DNA from: Adineta ricciae
Lineage: Eukaryota; Rotifera; Eurotatoria; Adinetida; Adinetidae
DNA: 64,000 bases
Assembly (NCBI GenBank): GCA_905250025.1
Contig: CAJNOJ010000014.1
Location: 565,624-629,623, forward strand
Direction of reading: 5' to 3'
The notes below the pieces were generated by a model. The model saw only the letters and a list, made by a program, of their open reading frames with translations. It was not told the origin of the DNA and did not search any database. Shown in pieces: positions 1 to 12,498 of the stretch. A program made the position numbers and the translations under genes. Position 1 is the first letter of the stretch. Each line of letters begins with the position of its first letter.

Positions 1-2597
1 AAAGTTCGATTATTCAAATCTATCGAACGGGCAATCCGAATCTTCCTGGACAATGCTGTGATCAATATACTTGCATTAAGAGTAGGTGAGACTAGGGGGA
101 ATGTGAAGAATCTTTTATTTATCAAACCATTCGATTTAGATTCAAAACAATGCTATCATGACAAGAAGATTTACAGTGAAAATGAAACATGGTCTATTGA
201 TCACTGCACAACATGTACATGTCGAGAAGGGCTCGTTGATTGTCTTATGGTACAATGTCCGACATACACACATTGCGGTTATATGTATAAACCGGAAAAT
301 GAATGTTGTCCTAAGTGTGGCGGTAAGTTTTGAAAAACGAAAGTTTGCCATGTGAATTAAATCACTTGATACTTAGGTTGTCTAAATGATCGTCTTCATG
401 TTCAACATATGAATTCAACTTGGATAGAATCCAATGGATGTATGCGATGTTGGTGTGAAAATGGCCGATCACGTTGCATCGCTGAAGGATGTATTGCTCC
501 GCCTTGTGACAATCCACGTCAAATAGCGAATGTCTGCTGTCCAGTATGTGACGATACTACAGACGAAGATCTATCTTCTGATGATCAGGATTTACACGTT
601 TCCTCATCCACGCCGCTAGTAACAAACAAGTGTCCTGAACTTAGGAATTGCTCGTTAATATGTGAACATGGACTAGCGAAAGATGCACAAGGTTGTTTTA
701 TATGTGCTTGTTCGACCATGGCATGTCCAGCACCTCTATGTACACTGAAAGTTGATCGAGCATCCAAACAATACTGTACATGTACATCACCGAATGGTCT
801 CAATTGCGGCGCACTAAATTGTGCTAAACATTGTCCCTACAACTACACAATAAATAAACAAACAGGTTGTCCTATATGTGAATGCAATTCATGTCCAGTA
901 TTGTCTTGCAGAAAGAACTGCACTTATGGATTGAAACGCAACGAAATTGGCTGTCCAATATGTGTATGTAAAAGTAATATTAGCATACATATTAACGATA
1001 CAAAAGCAACAGATTTGATACCCCAATCGTGGTCCAGACAATGTCTATCAGGAGAATTTTCTTATTCAAATGGTGAGATATGGTTTGACGGCTGTCGGCA
1101 GTGTCTGTGTCATAGAGGAGAACATCTATGTGCACTTATCTCCTGTCCAACTCCGAAATGCTCGCAGCCAATTCTTCTACCCAATCAATGTTGTCCTACA
1201 TGTCCAGGTACTTTTCCACTCTTTGACATCGATGTTCTGTTTCTATCATCGTATCTCTAGAAATTACTATGTTACCTCAACCCATTCCGTCATCACAAGT
1301 ATGCTATGCCAGTCAGTATGTAACTGGCGAAGAACTTGAATTTGACAAATGTACAAAATGTATATGTCTGCATAACATTGCATTCTGTAGTATATCGCTA
1401 TGTCCTCCACTTCATTGTTCATCTCCCATTTATGATTCTTCACTTTGTTGTCCCGTATGTCCACCGAAATCATCTGAACCGACGTCTTCAACGGAATTAG
1501 CGACTCTGGTCGATGATGATGATGATGTTTGTATTCTTGACAATGGAATAGTTAAACATGCAGGTGAATTATGGAAACATCATGATTGTCAATCGTGTCT
1601 CTGTCCACGCGGTGGTAATGGGCGTGTCGAATGTTTTTCACAAACATGTGAACAAAATCTACCATGTTCGAATCCAGTTTTAAAAAAAGGGCAATGCTGC
1701 CCGTTTTGTCTTCCGCATACAGCTACGGTTTCCGTCTGTATTTTCAATTACGTTCAGTATCGTTCTGGTGAACATTGGAATGTAAGTGAAAAAGATTTTT
1801 TCATTCATTTGTGAACGCCCGTATTTTCATTTCAGGTCAGCGAATGTCACAGCTGTGAATGTCTATACGGTACTATCGTATGTCATCAACATCGATGTCC
1901 TTCGTTGACCTGTGTTCATACAGTAACATTATCTGGACATTGTTGTCCTATTTGTCGTGATCAATTATCGTCGATCATTGGTGAAGGCAAAGGTACGCTT
2001 TCCATAGCTTCAAATTTTCGAATAGAAGTCCATGATTCGTTTTATACTTTAGTCCCTATCTCTCAAGCTCGCTTCGGTTTAACAGTTATTATTATTTTTT
2101 GTACTTTAATTCTTATTCTGATTTTGATTATCCTGATCCTCATTTTTATTTTACTTCGCGGAGCACATCGATCTCGTTCGTCTGCAAATCAAATACCTCC
2201 GACACATCATCTCCCACCTAAAATAGCTCATCATTCATCAACAATGAACTTCAAACCATCGAATCTATACTCTTATGTAAAATATGATCTTATGGCCAAG
2301 TCAAACGACAATCACACTTTCAAACAAGGTTCATCGTCAGTGGAACAAGCATCAACACATTCAATGATTCGCACGAATACAACAACAACAGGAGCAAGTT
2401 CATCTAATCATGAACTCGAACCTGGAACGTGGACAACTGAAGACGAGATGATATTACATGGCAGTATTAGTAGTGGAAACGATGTCGATGTTGATCATGA
2501 TATAAGCAGCAGTGACTTGGATGAATCTCATCGACAACAGTTATCTCAACCTCAAATTCAAGTACACCAGAGACTTCCAAACATAATCTATGTTTAA
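1..2597 (+). CDS. CRIM1-like cysteine-rich transmembrane protein, 5' end outside window
   Basis: Predicted exons are 1-81, 140-322, 377-1207, 1261-1781 and 1836-2597, all joined in frame by GT-AG introns of about 53-58 bp. The product is a chain of cysteine-rich modules: an incomplete domain ending in PGQCC, then VWC repeats ending in CCPxC (about 142-322, 377-550, 1040-1207, 1300-1465, 1525-1715, 1730-1960), with three antistasin-like modules (CPxLxC ... GCxICxC) at about 630-980. A hydrophobic segment of about 28 residues at 2073-2157 is followed by RGAHRSR and a Ser/Thr-rich cytoplasmic tail of about 145 residues. The order VWC, antistasin, VWC, membrane span is that of CRIM1, which tethers BMP ligands at the cell surface. 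An AATAAA lies at 2812. The signal peptide and any IGFBP domain would be upstream. Orthology is inferred; KCP or another VWC protein is less likely because of the antistasin block. Confidence 0.85.
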
Positions 2598-3145
2598 CTT
2601 CTCTTGTAAAATATTTATCATCTTTTTGGCAGAGAGATAATCACGATGTTTTCCTCTGTAAATAGAATCTCTTCTTTTTCTTTGTTCTCAGATAGAACTG
2701 GCAGTTTTTATTTTCTTTGTATTATAGAACGTTGAGAAATGATGTGTGTGTTTGTGTGTGTTGGAAGCATTCTGTGGCAGCTTTTCTAACCTTTCTATAC
2801 TCATGTATTAAAATAAATGTGGAATTTTAATTTTCTCATCAGATTTTAACGGGAATAGAGCATACTTGTTCTGGCACGCAGCTGTGAAAGAAAGGAAAAA
2901 AGTGTCACTGGTTCTCAACAATCGTGAAGCGTCATGTCGTAGTGTTTCTTCTTATGCACATGGCGTGATTCTCGAATGGAGTTGTTTTGTTCGCAAAATA
3001 GTGAAGGATAAAAGTGAATGTTGTTCTGCTTAGAGAACCTTTTACAAGAAGGACAAAAAAGACTAAGTTGAAGAAGATAAGACAACGTAAAATAAATGCA
3101 CCCATCAAATTAAATGAATGTAACCAATGTTCGATTAGTGCAAAA
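2598..3145. other. Intergenic spacer
   Basis: AT-rich spacer holding the 3' UTR of the CRIM1-like gene (AATAAA at 2812) and the upstream region of the first SDR gene. A short open stretch from 3014 runs into the SDR start but has no recognisable content of its own. Confidence 0.6.
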
Positions 3146-4442
3146 ATGGTGTATGTCAACGAATTCTCCTCTTTTCTTGATCAATATCGAACAAATATCT
3201 TCATCTTCATTGCTTTAGGTAATCAATTTTTGTATTATTGATGGTTTTTGCACGGACTTCAATCTATTTAGTAATCAGTTCGTGGTTATACAATAAGTTT
3301 CGTGTCAACCGAATATTCTTTCCAAGTAAATGTTCGATGAGAGGTAAAACTGTTTTAATCACGGGTGGTGTTAGTGGTATCGGTTACGAAACAGCCAAAG
3401 ATTTACTTCAACGAGGTAGAGTAGAAGAAAACTATTTCTAACGAGAAATGAGCCATTTCCAACATACAGACGCACGCGTTATAATTGCTGATTACAATAT
3501 GAAGAAAGGTTGCGAAGTCATAGAACAACTAGTGCTGGAAACTGGCTGCGCGAAGAGTCGTATTCGATTGATGAAATGCGATTTACGATCATTTCGATCT
3601 GTTCGTCAATTTGTTCAACTATATAATACGGAAGAACAACGACTGGATGTTCTGATATGTAATGCTGGCATTGCGTGGGCACCGGAACTTCTTACGGAAG
3701 ATGGTTTTAGTACGGTCATGCAAGTGAATTATCTCAGTCATTTTTTATTGATCAATCTTCTGATGAGTAAATTAAAAGAATGTCGACCGAGCCGCATCGT
3801 TTTCGTTGCATCAGGTGCACATCGAAGTATGTATGAATTTATGTGAAAGATAATCAATGTGATGACGAAGTTCCCGTCTAGTGGTTCGATCGATCGATTG
3901 GTCTGATGCATTTACACAATTCAAAAGTTTTCGTATATGGGGAATCTATCCAATGTCTAAAGCATTTACTCTACTATTTGCTCTTAAACTTAAACATACA
4001 TTAGATTCAAGTATATCAATAGTATATCATCTGATAGCTAAACGTTTCTATTTGAATTGAATAGATGATGTTGCAATATTTGCAGTGAACCCCAGTTGGG
4101 TGTGGACATCTATTCAAACACCAATGCGTGAAGCGATTGGACTCATTCTATTCCTTATCTGTTATCCAATACTGTATGCACTGAAGTTTATTCTAGCTAA
4201 AACGCCACAAACAGGAGCACGAACGAGTATTTTCTGTGCAGTTGAACCATCATTACAACATTCGAAAGATTTGTATTTTGAGTAAGATATTCGCAGATCA
4301 GGATATAGATGCCAATCTTTTTTTTACATATGTGTATAGAGATTGTAAAGTGGAAACCATCTCATCGTTGTGTACCAATTATGCGTTGGCCGATCAGCTA
4401 TGGGAAATAAGTTTACAAGCAGTTGGACTTCTAGTATCTTGA
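3146..4442 (+). CDS. Retinol dehydrogenase-like short-chain dehydrogenase (copy 1)
   Basis: Six exons (3146-3218, 3272-3415, 3470-3826, 3882-4010, 4065-4281, 4340-4442) give a 340-residue protein. It begins with a hydrophobic membrane anchor, then GKTVLITGGVSGIGYET, the Rossmann NADP(H) loop TGxxxGIG. CNAG follows in LICNAGIAW, the catalytic Ser lies in VASGAH and the catalytic pair is YPMSK (YxxxK). These are the hallmarks of the RDH11-14/DHRS branch of classical SDRs, which reduce or oxidise retinoids and other lipids at ER or mitochondrial membranes. The substrate cannot be read from sequence. The start was chosen because exon 1 then matches copy 2 in phase and in hydrophobic character. 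Copy 2, about 300 bp downstream on the same strand, shares exon lengths 144, 357 and 129 exactly, so the pair is a tandem duplication. Confidence 0.85.
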
Positions 4443-4740
4443 ACATCTACACATAGTTTTGTTTTGTTTTGAAATTCCAATAAAATGAAGTTGAAAAACT
4501 CAGTCTGACTTTTCGCTGAAGTTACAAATCTATTATCTCTGAAGATCATCAGTATTAAGTTCAACGAAAAACGACTATACAGAGGTCAGTAGTAGTTTCT
4601 CTATTTGACAATATTCGCTTGTTTGATTGGTATATTATAGTCAAGTCAAACAACTCTTTCCAAATATCTCATCTCGCCATTTATTCACTCAAAGTAATCA
4701 AAGGTCTTTCTGTCTAACTATATAAGATCGGATCATTGTT

Positions 4741-6070
4741 ATGACTGAAGTTGCATCAGTACCAGTGCCATCAGTTCCTCTTACTACTGTTGATAATCTA
4801 TTTTCCATTACTCATCTGTTCTTTGATCAACTCCGTAGGCCAATTCTTCTTTTTGCAGGAACAGGTATGTTCATATTTGAATTGAATCAAGTTATACAAA
4901 TCTTTCCAATCATTTTCCTAGTAATAGTAGCATGGTCATACAACAAATTTTGGATCAATCGAAAGTTTTATCCAAGTATGCAACTAATGCAAGGCAAAAC
5001 TGTTCTTATCACTGGTGGATCTACAGGTGTTGGTTATGAAACAGCAAAAGACCTTCTTCGGCGAGGTTTGATGCCGTCAATTTCCTTTGTATCAATCAAG
5101 CTGTATCGCTCTAGGTGCTCGTGTGATAATCACATGTGACGATCTTTACGAGGGTCGTCAAGCTATCCGAAAACTTCATGCAGAAACAGAATGCGACGAG
5201 AAAAATCTGCGTTTGATGGAATGTGATTTATGTTCACTTGATTCTGTCCGTCAATTTGCTGAATTATTCAACAATGAAGAAGCACGGCTCGATGTCTTAG
5301 TTTGTAATTCCAGCCTAATGTGGTCAACATACGTTGTCACAAAACATGGATTCAACACAATCATTCAAGCGAATTATCTCAGCCATTTTTTACTCACAAA
5401 TCTTCTTTTGAATAAATTAAAGCAATGTCGTCCAAGTCGAATCATCAATATCTCGTCCGGTGCACATCAAAGTTTGAGCAACAATGATTTTCCAGTTAAC
5501 CATCAAACGACTTGTTTCTTTTTACATTCTAGTTGTTCAAGATATCAATTGGTTCGACGCATTGACCCAATTCAAAAACAATCATCTCTACGGTGCTTAT
5601 ATAACATCAAAACTATTTCAAATATTATCAACATACAAATTAAAACGTGATCTCTTAGCAAGTTAGTTCGATTTTCTGTTATATTGAATCGATCTGTGTA
5701 TGTTTAGGTGAGGGAGTCAATGCATTTGCAGTGAATCCAGGATGGATTTGGACATCGAGTCGCTTGTCATTGATAAGAGCATTTGGATTCTATTCATTTA
5801 TGATCATTTATCCAATTCTACGCTTGTTAAAAGTTGCTTTCGCAGTCAAATATAAAACAGGTGCGCAAACAACGATTTACTGTGCTGTCGAACCATCATT
5901 AGAACAATCCAATTATCTATATTTCGAGTAAATTATAATCTAAGACGTAGAAACGATCATTTTTCTCGTTTTCTAGCCGTTGCACCCCAGACTGCCCATC
6001 ATGGCTATGTACTGATGATCAGTACGCTGATCACTTATGGAAAATCAGTCGTGAAGCAGTGGGAATCTAA
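4741..6070 (+). CDS. Retinol dehydrogenase-like short-chain dehydrogenase (copy 2)
   Basis: Exons 4741-4864, 4922-5065, 5115-5471, 5533-5661, 5708-5927 and 5977-6070 give 355 residues. The N-terminus is longer than in copy 1 (starts MTEVASVPVP) and leads into a membrane anchor. The cofactor loop reads TGGSTGVGYET and the active site has SSGAH and YITSK, so Ser, Tyr and Lys are all present. The usual NAG/NNAG turn is changed to CNSS (LVCNSSLMW), whereas copy 1 keeps CNAG. This residue helps place the catalytic water and stabilise the central sheet in classical SDRs, so activity may be altered. The C-terminus ends in a helix (WKISREAVGI) like that of copy 1. It is a membrane-bound NADP(H)-dependent oxidoreductase of the RDH/DHRS type; the substrate is unknown. 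Confidence 0.84.
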
Positions 6071-6887
6071 GATTCCTGATCTTTTGTATATGCACACCAT
6101 CTAGTCCAATATTTTCTGTGTATTTATTCAAGCAATTATCAGAATTGTAATTCTCGCAATCAAAATAAATATCTATTTTCGGTACAAATTATTTCATTTC
6201 AACAAATATTGACACTTAGATGCAAAATTTTATTCAGTATAGCTCGCAGAATGAGAACCTTTTAACATAAACGAAAAGGAAATTACAATGGTAAAATAAT
6301 TGATAAAGACGACAAAAATACCGTATTACATCAATACTTGAAATTTGTTAAAAGCTTTTCTTTCTGCGAAAACTGTACTTAGTTTTATTCTTATAGCCTT
6401 CAGACACGTGATCCTTTTGTCAGTGGAACTCAAAACAATCTGATGTCTTGAGTTCAGCATCGTATTCAACTTTAATTTGGTAAGTGATACTAAACTTGTC
6501 AAAGATTTTATTTCATTCATTCATTGAAATATTTATAAAAATAACTGAGAGATATAGGAAAGCTTTTGTTCTACACCCAGATTCCACTTGGACACAATTT
6601 CCAAAGGGTACTATTCACAAATTGCAAACGAACAGGCATGAGAACGTCTGTTGTTGTACCCGTTGATAACGATAATGGTGAAGTTGTTGATGGAAGTGAA
6701 TTGTACTGTTGTGGAGCAGAGAGATTCGAATGCAAATTGTATGAAGGTTGAAGAAAACCTTTGAAGAAGAGAAAAAACCGACGAATGAGAATGATCAGAA
6801 TTGAGTTTAGTCTTAGATGTGAATGAATATGACATGCGAAAGTTTGGGAAGCGGAAAGCAAACCTCAGCTAAATTTTCTTTTTAGAT
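6071..6887. other. Intergenic spacer
   Basis: Region between the convergent SDR gene and the RASSF-like gene. AATAAA-like signals sit near 6160. Short open stretches on both strands at 6480-6860 overlap each other, have no recognisable motif and are not called as genes. Confidence 0.5.
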
Positions 6888-9497
6888 TTACGCTAGAATT
6901 TAACGAGAATACGTTGTAACATAGAGAAGAATGTGTCATATTCGATCAACTTACTATTGATGAGCATATCATCTAATTTAATTAATTCATTTTCGAGGTT
7001 ATTGATTTGCTGTCGACGTTCTTGTATAATTCGTTCGATTTCGTCATTATGTTGGGTTAATACATGTACTAGATCTTCTTGTTGAGTTAACGAAGCAGTG
7101 GATCGTTCAAGATCGTGTTGGTATTGATTAATATCCTAGGAGAGAATCGAAATTAATCGTTGAAAAGTCTATGAATTCGAAACCTTTTTCTCATGGAGAA
7201 TCGTCTTTTGTATTTGTTCCACATCACTGTGTATTTGTTCGATATTTGATTGAATTTGTTCTTGTAATTGTCGTTTTTGTTCGATTGTTGTTGAACAGCG
7301 TGTTATTTGATCTTGCAGATGTTCGTAATTAGAATGTAGCTTTCTTTCATAGTCGAATTCTTTGTCTAATTCATTCTTCGAATATTCTTCCGAATAAACT
7401 GGACAGTCTGTAGTTAACTGACTGTCATGATCGATCAGATGGATGTCTTGTTCTCGATGGGCGATTTCTGAAAAAAAAAGAAAGTTAAACGGATAGGAAA
7501 ACAACGATTTGCTCATTTCGGAAACCTTTTTGTTTTTCACTCAGTTCTTTCTGTTGTTGTTCCACTTGAATTTCTTGCGATTTGAGCATTTTCAATAGAG
7601 CAATGTACTGTTGTTGCTGTTGTTGTAAATGTGGGGAATTGTCATTAGGATTATGAACAATACGGAATGCGCTCGATTCATTTCCAGATGATGATGATAA
7701 GGCAGATTTGGGTCGTGAACGGCGAGTTGCATGCTGATTATCTAACGTACCTAAGTCTTGTTCAATTATTTGAACTGGCGTACGTGACGAACGTTTCTTT
7801 TCGATGAAAAATGATACTGGCGGCGAACTATCACCACTGTTTAAATGATTATTATTGTTATTATTGATATTCTCTGATGGAAAGATATGACGTAAATGTG
7901 AGTGTTTCTTTTTTTCCGAAGATTTTATTGATGATGACGATGATGATAATGTAGCCGAACCATTATTGTTATTATATACTGTTCGAAAATGACCAGATGT
8001 CGAAGATGATGATGACGACGAGGTAACAGCTGAAGGTACTGAAATATGACCAATGATTAGTATTGTTCAAAAAGCAAAATTTAAGGAAATTCATTTCGAA
8101 CTCATCGTCCTCTTCTTCTTTATGATTGTTTATTTGCCTTATTCTACATCATTAACTTTCTCGGCACGATGGCTAGTACTCTTTTATTATTGTTTCACAT
8201 GCACAACGATGAACTTTACATTGGACATATACACATACATGTATGTGTACGTATGAACGATTGCCGCCTGTACATGTTAGAATATGTGTCAAGGTAGATT
8301 GTGTACATAGTTGTAGTTAAATACTTGTCAGTGACTTTTCTCTGTCATCAATGACGACAAAAAATAAACGGAGTTATGAAATTTATTCAAAGTATTTTCG
8401 GAAATTTGACCTCTCGATTGCTCTAAGCTTGGTTAAGGCAAGATTGATCATCTCCAGTTCCAATACTCTGATATATGTCACGTATATTGCGTCATGTTTA
8501 TTATTTAAAGTTGACAGATAGACAAACAGATGGTGACAACAGCCGTTCATCAATCGATCCTATGGAGTATACTAATCTTTTTTAACGAACATGCAAACGA
8601 CAAGCCGATTAGAATAGAAGTGCTTGATATTAACTTCATTCGTCTTTCTTATTCTCTCTTTTTTCTTGTCGGTATTATATATTTACGTATGTTGTTCAAT
8701 CGCAATGAAAGGATACTTTGTACTGTTTGTTGTCTGATGCTAAGTGATCTACATAAGTATATGTATGATTACATAGTGTGTACGTGGTACTACTACTTCG
8801 CTCGACAAAGGAGTATCAATAGATCATAATAATGGTGTTGCTTTGAACTTTTACGTGAAAATAACGCATTAGACCGAAAGGAGTAGATGGATAATGGAGG
8901 GACTTGAATATAAAGAAAAAGGTGCAATACAAACACTTGGAGTGGCCATCTTGTCTCTTAAGAAAATTTTTATGACATGGCATGTGTACACTCAAGATTA
9001 AAATATATATAAAAAAAAAGAAGAAGAGGAGAAGAAAATGATGTATCAATGCAAATTATATCTACTTGATATGCCTAAAAAATATGGTGCCTCACTGAAT
9101 CGAATTACTGGTCAAGGTTGTGTATATGCTTAAGTGCGCTCTATCTCGACTTGTAAAACAATAAAAAGCAACGAAACATAAACGTACTTTCTACAGTTGA
9201 CTGTTGTTGGAGAGGTGTTTTTCGTCCATCTAAACTTTTCGAACGCTTTTGTTTTTGTGAGAAGTCTAGATTTTGTCGGAGAATATAAGTCCAATCGGGA
9301 TGATGAATGAGCTCATGAGTTAATTCATGTGGTGATAATGTTCGCTGTGCTCCATCAGGTGCACGTTCGATTAAAGAGTATCGTCCGGCTTTTCCCTTAT
9401 ATTGAGCTAATGCAATAATAATATCATGAACCGTAGTTGTTGGAGTCAAATCACAGATGATACGCGCAACACCATCAACATACACTCGAAGATCCAT
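6888..9497 (-). CDS. N-terminal RASSF family protein (RASSF7/8-like)
   Basis: Exons on the minus strand are 9497-9188, 8038-about 7529, 7467-7184 and 7135-about 6954 or through to the stop. Residues 1 to about 85 form a Ras-association (ubiquitin-like) domain beginning MDLRVYVDGVARIICDL and containing ALAQYKGKAGRYSLIE, the pattern of RASSF7/8/10. A Ser- and Asn-rich linker follows, then a long Gln/Glu/Lys-rich coiled coil (KMLKSQEIQVEQQQKE onward), as in that subfamily. In animals these scaffolds act at cell junctions and in Hippo or JNK signalling. The first intron is about 1.15 kb, very long beside the roughly 55 bp introns elsewhere. The end is uncertain: a GTAAGT at 6953 and TTCTAG at 6893 can be spliced to a stop at 6888-6890, or read through to a TAG at 6893-6895. 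Confidence 0.8.
8039..9187 (-). other. Large first intron of the RASSF-like gene
   Basis: This gap between two well supported exons is about 1.15 kb. It holds AT-rich sequence with several short open stretches but no recognisable domain, RNA gene or transposon end. It could hide a regulatory element or an extra exon. Confidence 0.5.
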
Positions 9498-10500
9498 ACT
9501 GGTGCATCGTGTGTTGTGCTTTATTTGAGAATATAGAGAGAAGAAGAAAGAGAGAAAGAGATGAAGAGAGAGTAGTACGAACAGAACACATACAACAAAT
9601 TTCACAATCAATCACTGATGCCTAGTAAGAGAGCAGTCGTCGTCACTGCTATCGAACGAATGTAACAAAGAAAAGGGAAGAGATTCACGTCTGAGCAAAT
9701 AAAGAGAGAACAAGAAGAAGAAGAAGGAACAAAATCAGATAGAAATAGATGAACATATACATCTACATACAATTCAATGTGTGTATTGAGGCTTGCCAAC
9801 AACCATTCAATCATTGTCAAATGAGAAATATAGTATGGACTATCATCTTAAGATATGTGCATACATACAAGGAAAGAAATACTACCTCGACGTGAACTAA
9901 CAATGAATACATAAGCTTAAGTTGACCGTATTTGAAGAAGAAAAACGAAAGAATGTATAAGATGATATCTCTTCGTCTATTAAATCACTCCAAGTCTTCT
10001 TTTCCTTCATCTTAATCAAAAGCAAATCGACAAGTACGAATTAAAACATTCACTTTGACATGGTTGTGGAACATAGTTAAAAGACAGTATTTTTCTCTTA
10101 TGCAAATTTGAATCAAATAAATACAATAGTAACTTTTCTTTCACAATCACTATTCAAGTAATCATTAATTTCGAAGGATTAACGATCTTAATTGTCAACT
10201 GATATATTCAAGATTACAAAACAAACGTTTCTATGACGTAAAGTGTTCTTTAAGTGTACATGAATCGATTGTCTCTTAGTAACGAGTTCATTTCGCCTAG
10301 TTTTTTTCTTTTCTCTGTCGAAAAGTGACGAGTTGTCTGACACATCGCATTCCCGACGAGCTTTGTTAGAAATCGAATCGAATCGGTCATCCTTCGTATC
10401 TAACAGACAAGAAGGAAAAGAAACGAACGAGTAGTGCATAGCCCATCATTCATTTGTTTGCATCAATAACACTCGCTCACACGTTTGAAACGAAGAGAAA
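9498..10500. other. Divergent intergenic region
   Basis: Lies between the starts of the RASSF-like gene (-) and the claudin-like gene (+), so it should contain both promoters. A purine-rich run (GAGA/AAGA tracts) occupies about 9535-9735. No gene was recognised. Confidence 0.5.
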
Positions 10501-11156
10501 ATGACTGTTGTAAGAAATGAAAAAAAGTTTGATCGTTTCTGGACAATTACTGCCGGATCTTTTTGTCTATTATCGTTAGTTTTTACCATTATCGCATTAC
10601 GTACCTCGTAAGTACAAATATTTCAAACGTTCTTTTGTATGAAAAACGATCATTTTCTTATCTTTGTAGTAGTTGGACAATCAACGAATACTCTTCGAAT
10701 GGCGAAGTTCAATGGCACGGATTGTTTTATCGCTGTACTCGTCTGAAATGCTCGACTGAGTACAGCGAAAACTTTTTCGTTATCTTTCTCTCGATCTTAA
10801 GTGCAATGTTTTTACTGATTGCAACCATTTTCATCTTTCTTATGGGTGTACATAGTTTTCCTCGTCGGCATTTCTATTTGACACCATTGTTTGCATTTAT
10901 TGGGGTGTTATTATTGTTTGTTTCACTTGTTCTTTATGCACGTTATTCAAAAATTAATGGTATTAGCGCACGTTTAATAATAGCAGCCATTGTTTTGGGC
11001 TATGCCAGTTTCGGAATCGTCGTCTACATTGCTGGAAGATATTCGATTTTCTATAAGAAAAATCCGACTGATTTTCATTATACAAAGACCGAAACAAATG
11101 AAGAAACAGGCAACAAAGTCGAAGAAGAACGAACAATACCTAATGAAGAAAATTAA
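10501..11156 (+). CDS. Claudin/PMP22-like four-transmembrane protein
   Basis: Two exons (10501-10607 and 10670-11156) give 197 residues. The first hydrophobic span ends at IIALRTSSW. The first extracellular loop carries W-x-GLFYRC followed by a second Cys (KCS), resembling the W-GLW-C-C signature of the claudin/PMP22/EMP family. Three more hydrophobic spans follow (NFFVIFLSILSAMF, HFYLTPLFAFIGV, ARLIIAAIVLGYA) and the tail is charged and Glu-rich. Family members build cell-cell junctions or act as channel subunits in the plasma membrane. The length fits. Assignment to a named claudin is not possible; a general tetraspan protein is the main alternative. AATAAA signals lie near 11240 and 11300. 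Confidence 0.72.
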
Positions 11157-11460
11157 GATGCAATGTTCATAGAATTCTTTTCGTATAGGTGTGCAAAAGA
11201 AGTGTAAACTAGTCTCTGTTGATTCATGATCTTTCTAATAAAATAATCCTGTTTGTAAATCTTTACCTTCGTGTTAAAGATGTTTGCATTTAATTACAAA
11301 AATAAACTGAAGCAGAATAAAACGGCAATTGTCAACATTTTATTTGCATCGAAAAAAAATTCATAAAAAAAAATTTCATATCTCAGACATGAATCCGTAT
11401 ACTTAGATACATAGATATTAAATAAAAGAAAACAGATGCATGAAATGAAAACAGAACGAG

Positions 11461-12225
11461 TTAAACATCTGATTCCTCAAATGAATAAGTTCGTTCACTA
11501 CTTGTGGTGCTTTTGGATCTTTGAAAACCATTCGGTCGACGACCTTTCTCGCTTCCTTGTTTACTACTAGCATCATCGTCATTATTATCATCATCATCAT
11601 TGTCGTCAGTGTCTTCAATACTTAAGATCATTCGAGCTGCTAGTCGATCATTATATGACTCGACTGTTCGATTCACATCGTTCGTGATAAAAAACAATGT
11701 TTTTAGACCATCTTCACTGAATACTCGAAGACGGATTGATCGATCACTGGGAATTCCCGCCAAATGCCGGAGTTTGATCTATTAAAGACATATTACGAAT
11801 ACATCAAGCAAATCGACAAACATACTAAAAGATTTTCAGTCGTCATGCTCTTTTGTATGTCACATAATTGATTAAAAAATCCATTATATTGAACAAATAG
11901 GGTAATCGTCGATGGCAATGTTTGCAAGTCGCTCGATGACGACGCCATACCGCGAGATTGTAACTTAAGGAAAGATAAGACTGCGTTTATAAAGTATTCT
12001 TTTTCAAAAAAACTCATTTACCTCCTCAAGTTTTCCTTTCACCTCTTGTAATTCACGTTGTGCTTTCAACAATTCTTGAACAACAGGATAGAACTTTTCT
12101 TCCTACATTGGCAAAGTCATTTTACCGAGAAATACATCAATAAATCTAATTACGTGTTGCTTCTGATAATCATTGATTAGAATCTTCAACATGCCTTTGA
12201 ATGTCTTATTCCTTTCGCCATTCAT
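11461..12225 (-). CDS. Unknown protein: coiled coil plus possible ubiquitin-like fold
   Basis: Four exons on the minus strand: 12225-12154, from 12102, from about 11965, and about 11780-11461. Introns are in frame. The first 50 or so residues (MNGERNKTFKG ... KAQRELQEVKGKLEE) look like an amphipathic coiled coil. The middle part (TITLFVQYNG, then IKLRHLAGIPSDRSIRLRVF and SEDGLKTLFFIT) alternates strands and a helix in a way that suggests a ubiquitin-like or PB1-like fold. This is only a reading of pattern, not a family match. The C-terminus is an Asp-rich acidic run (DDNDDDDNNDDD) and a Ser/Thr-rich tail. I do not recognise the family. It is convergent with the claudin-like gene across a spacer of about 300 bp. 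Confidence 0.6.
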
Positions 12226-12498
12226 GATAATTGGTTACAATGTTCGCTGCTAATAAATGTTAACAGGAGGAAAGTAGTCGTTTGCCGATAAATTCTGAGT
12301 TTCTAAGAGTGAAATGTTCCTCTCCGTGTTGGTCGTTTTCTTTTAACGTTGCATTTTACTTAGATTTTCCTTTCTTTGTTTTCATATTTACGAAGAGAAA
12401 TGAGAAAAATATCGAGAAAGACGAATGTAGAAATAGTTCTCGTTAAGAGAGACGTCTGTCATTTTCCGGAAGGAAATCATAGATTTAACGTCCAAAAT

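Noticed and set aside
6484..6861. Overlapping open frames on both strands near the RASSF-like gene end
   Set aside because: Neither shows a recognisable motif, start context or splice partner, and they overlap each other.
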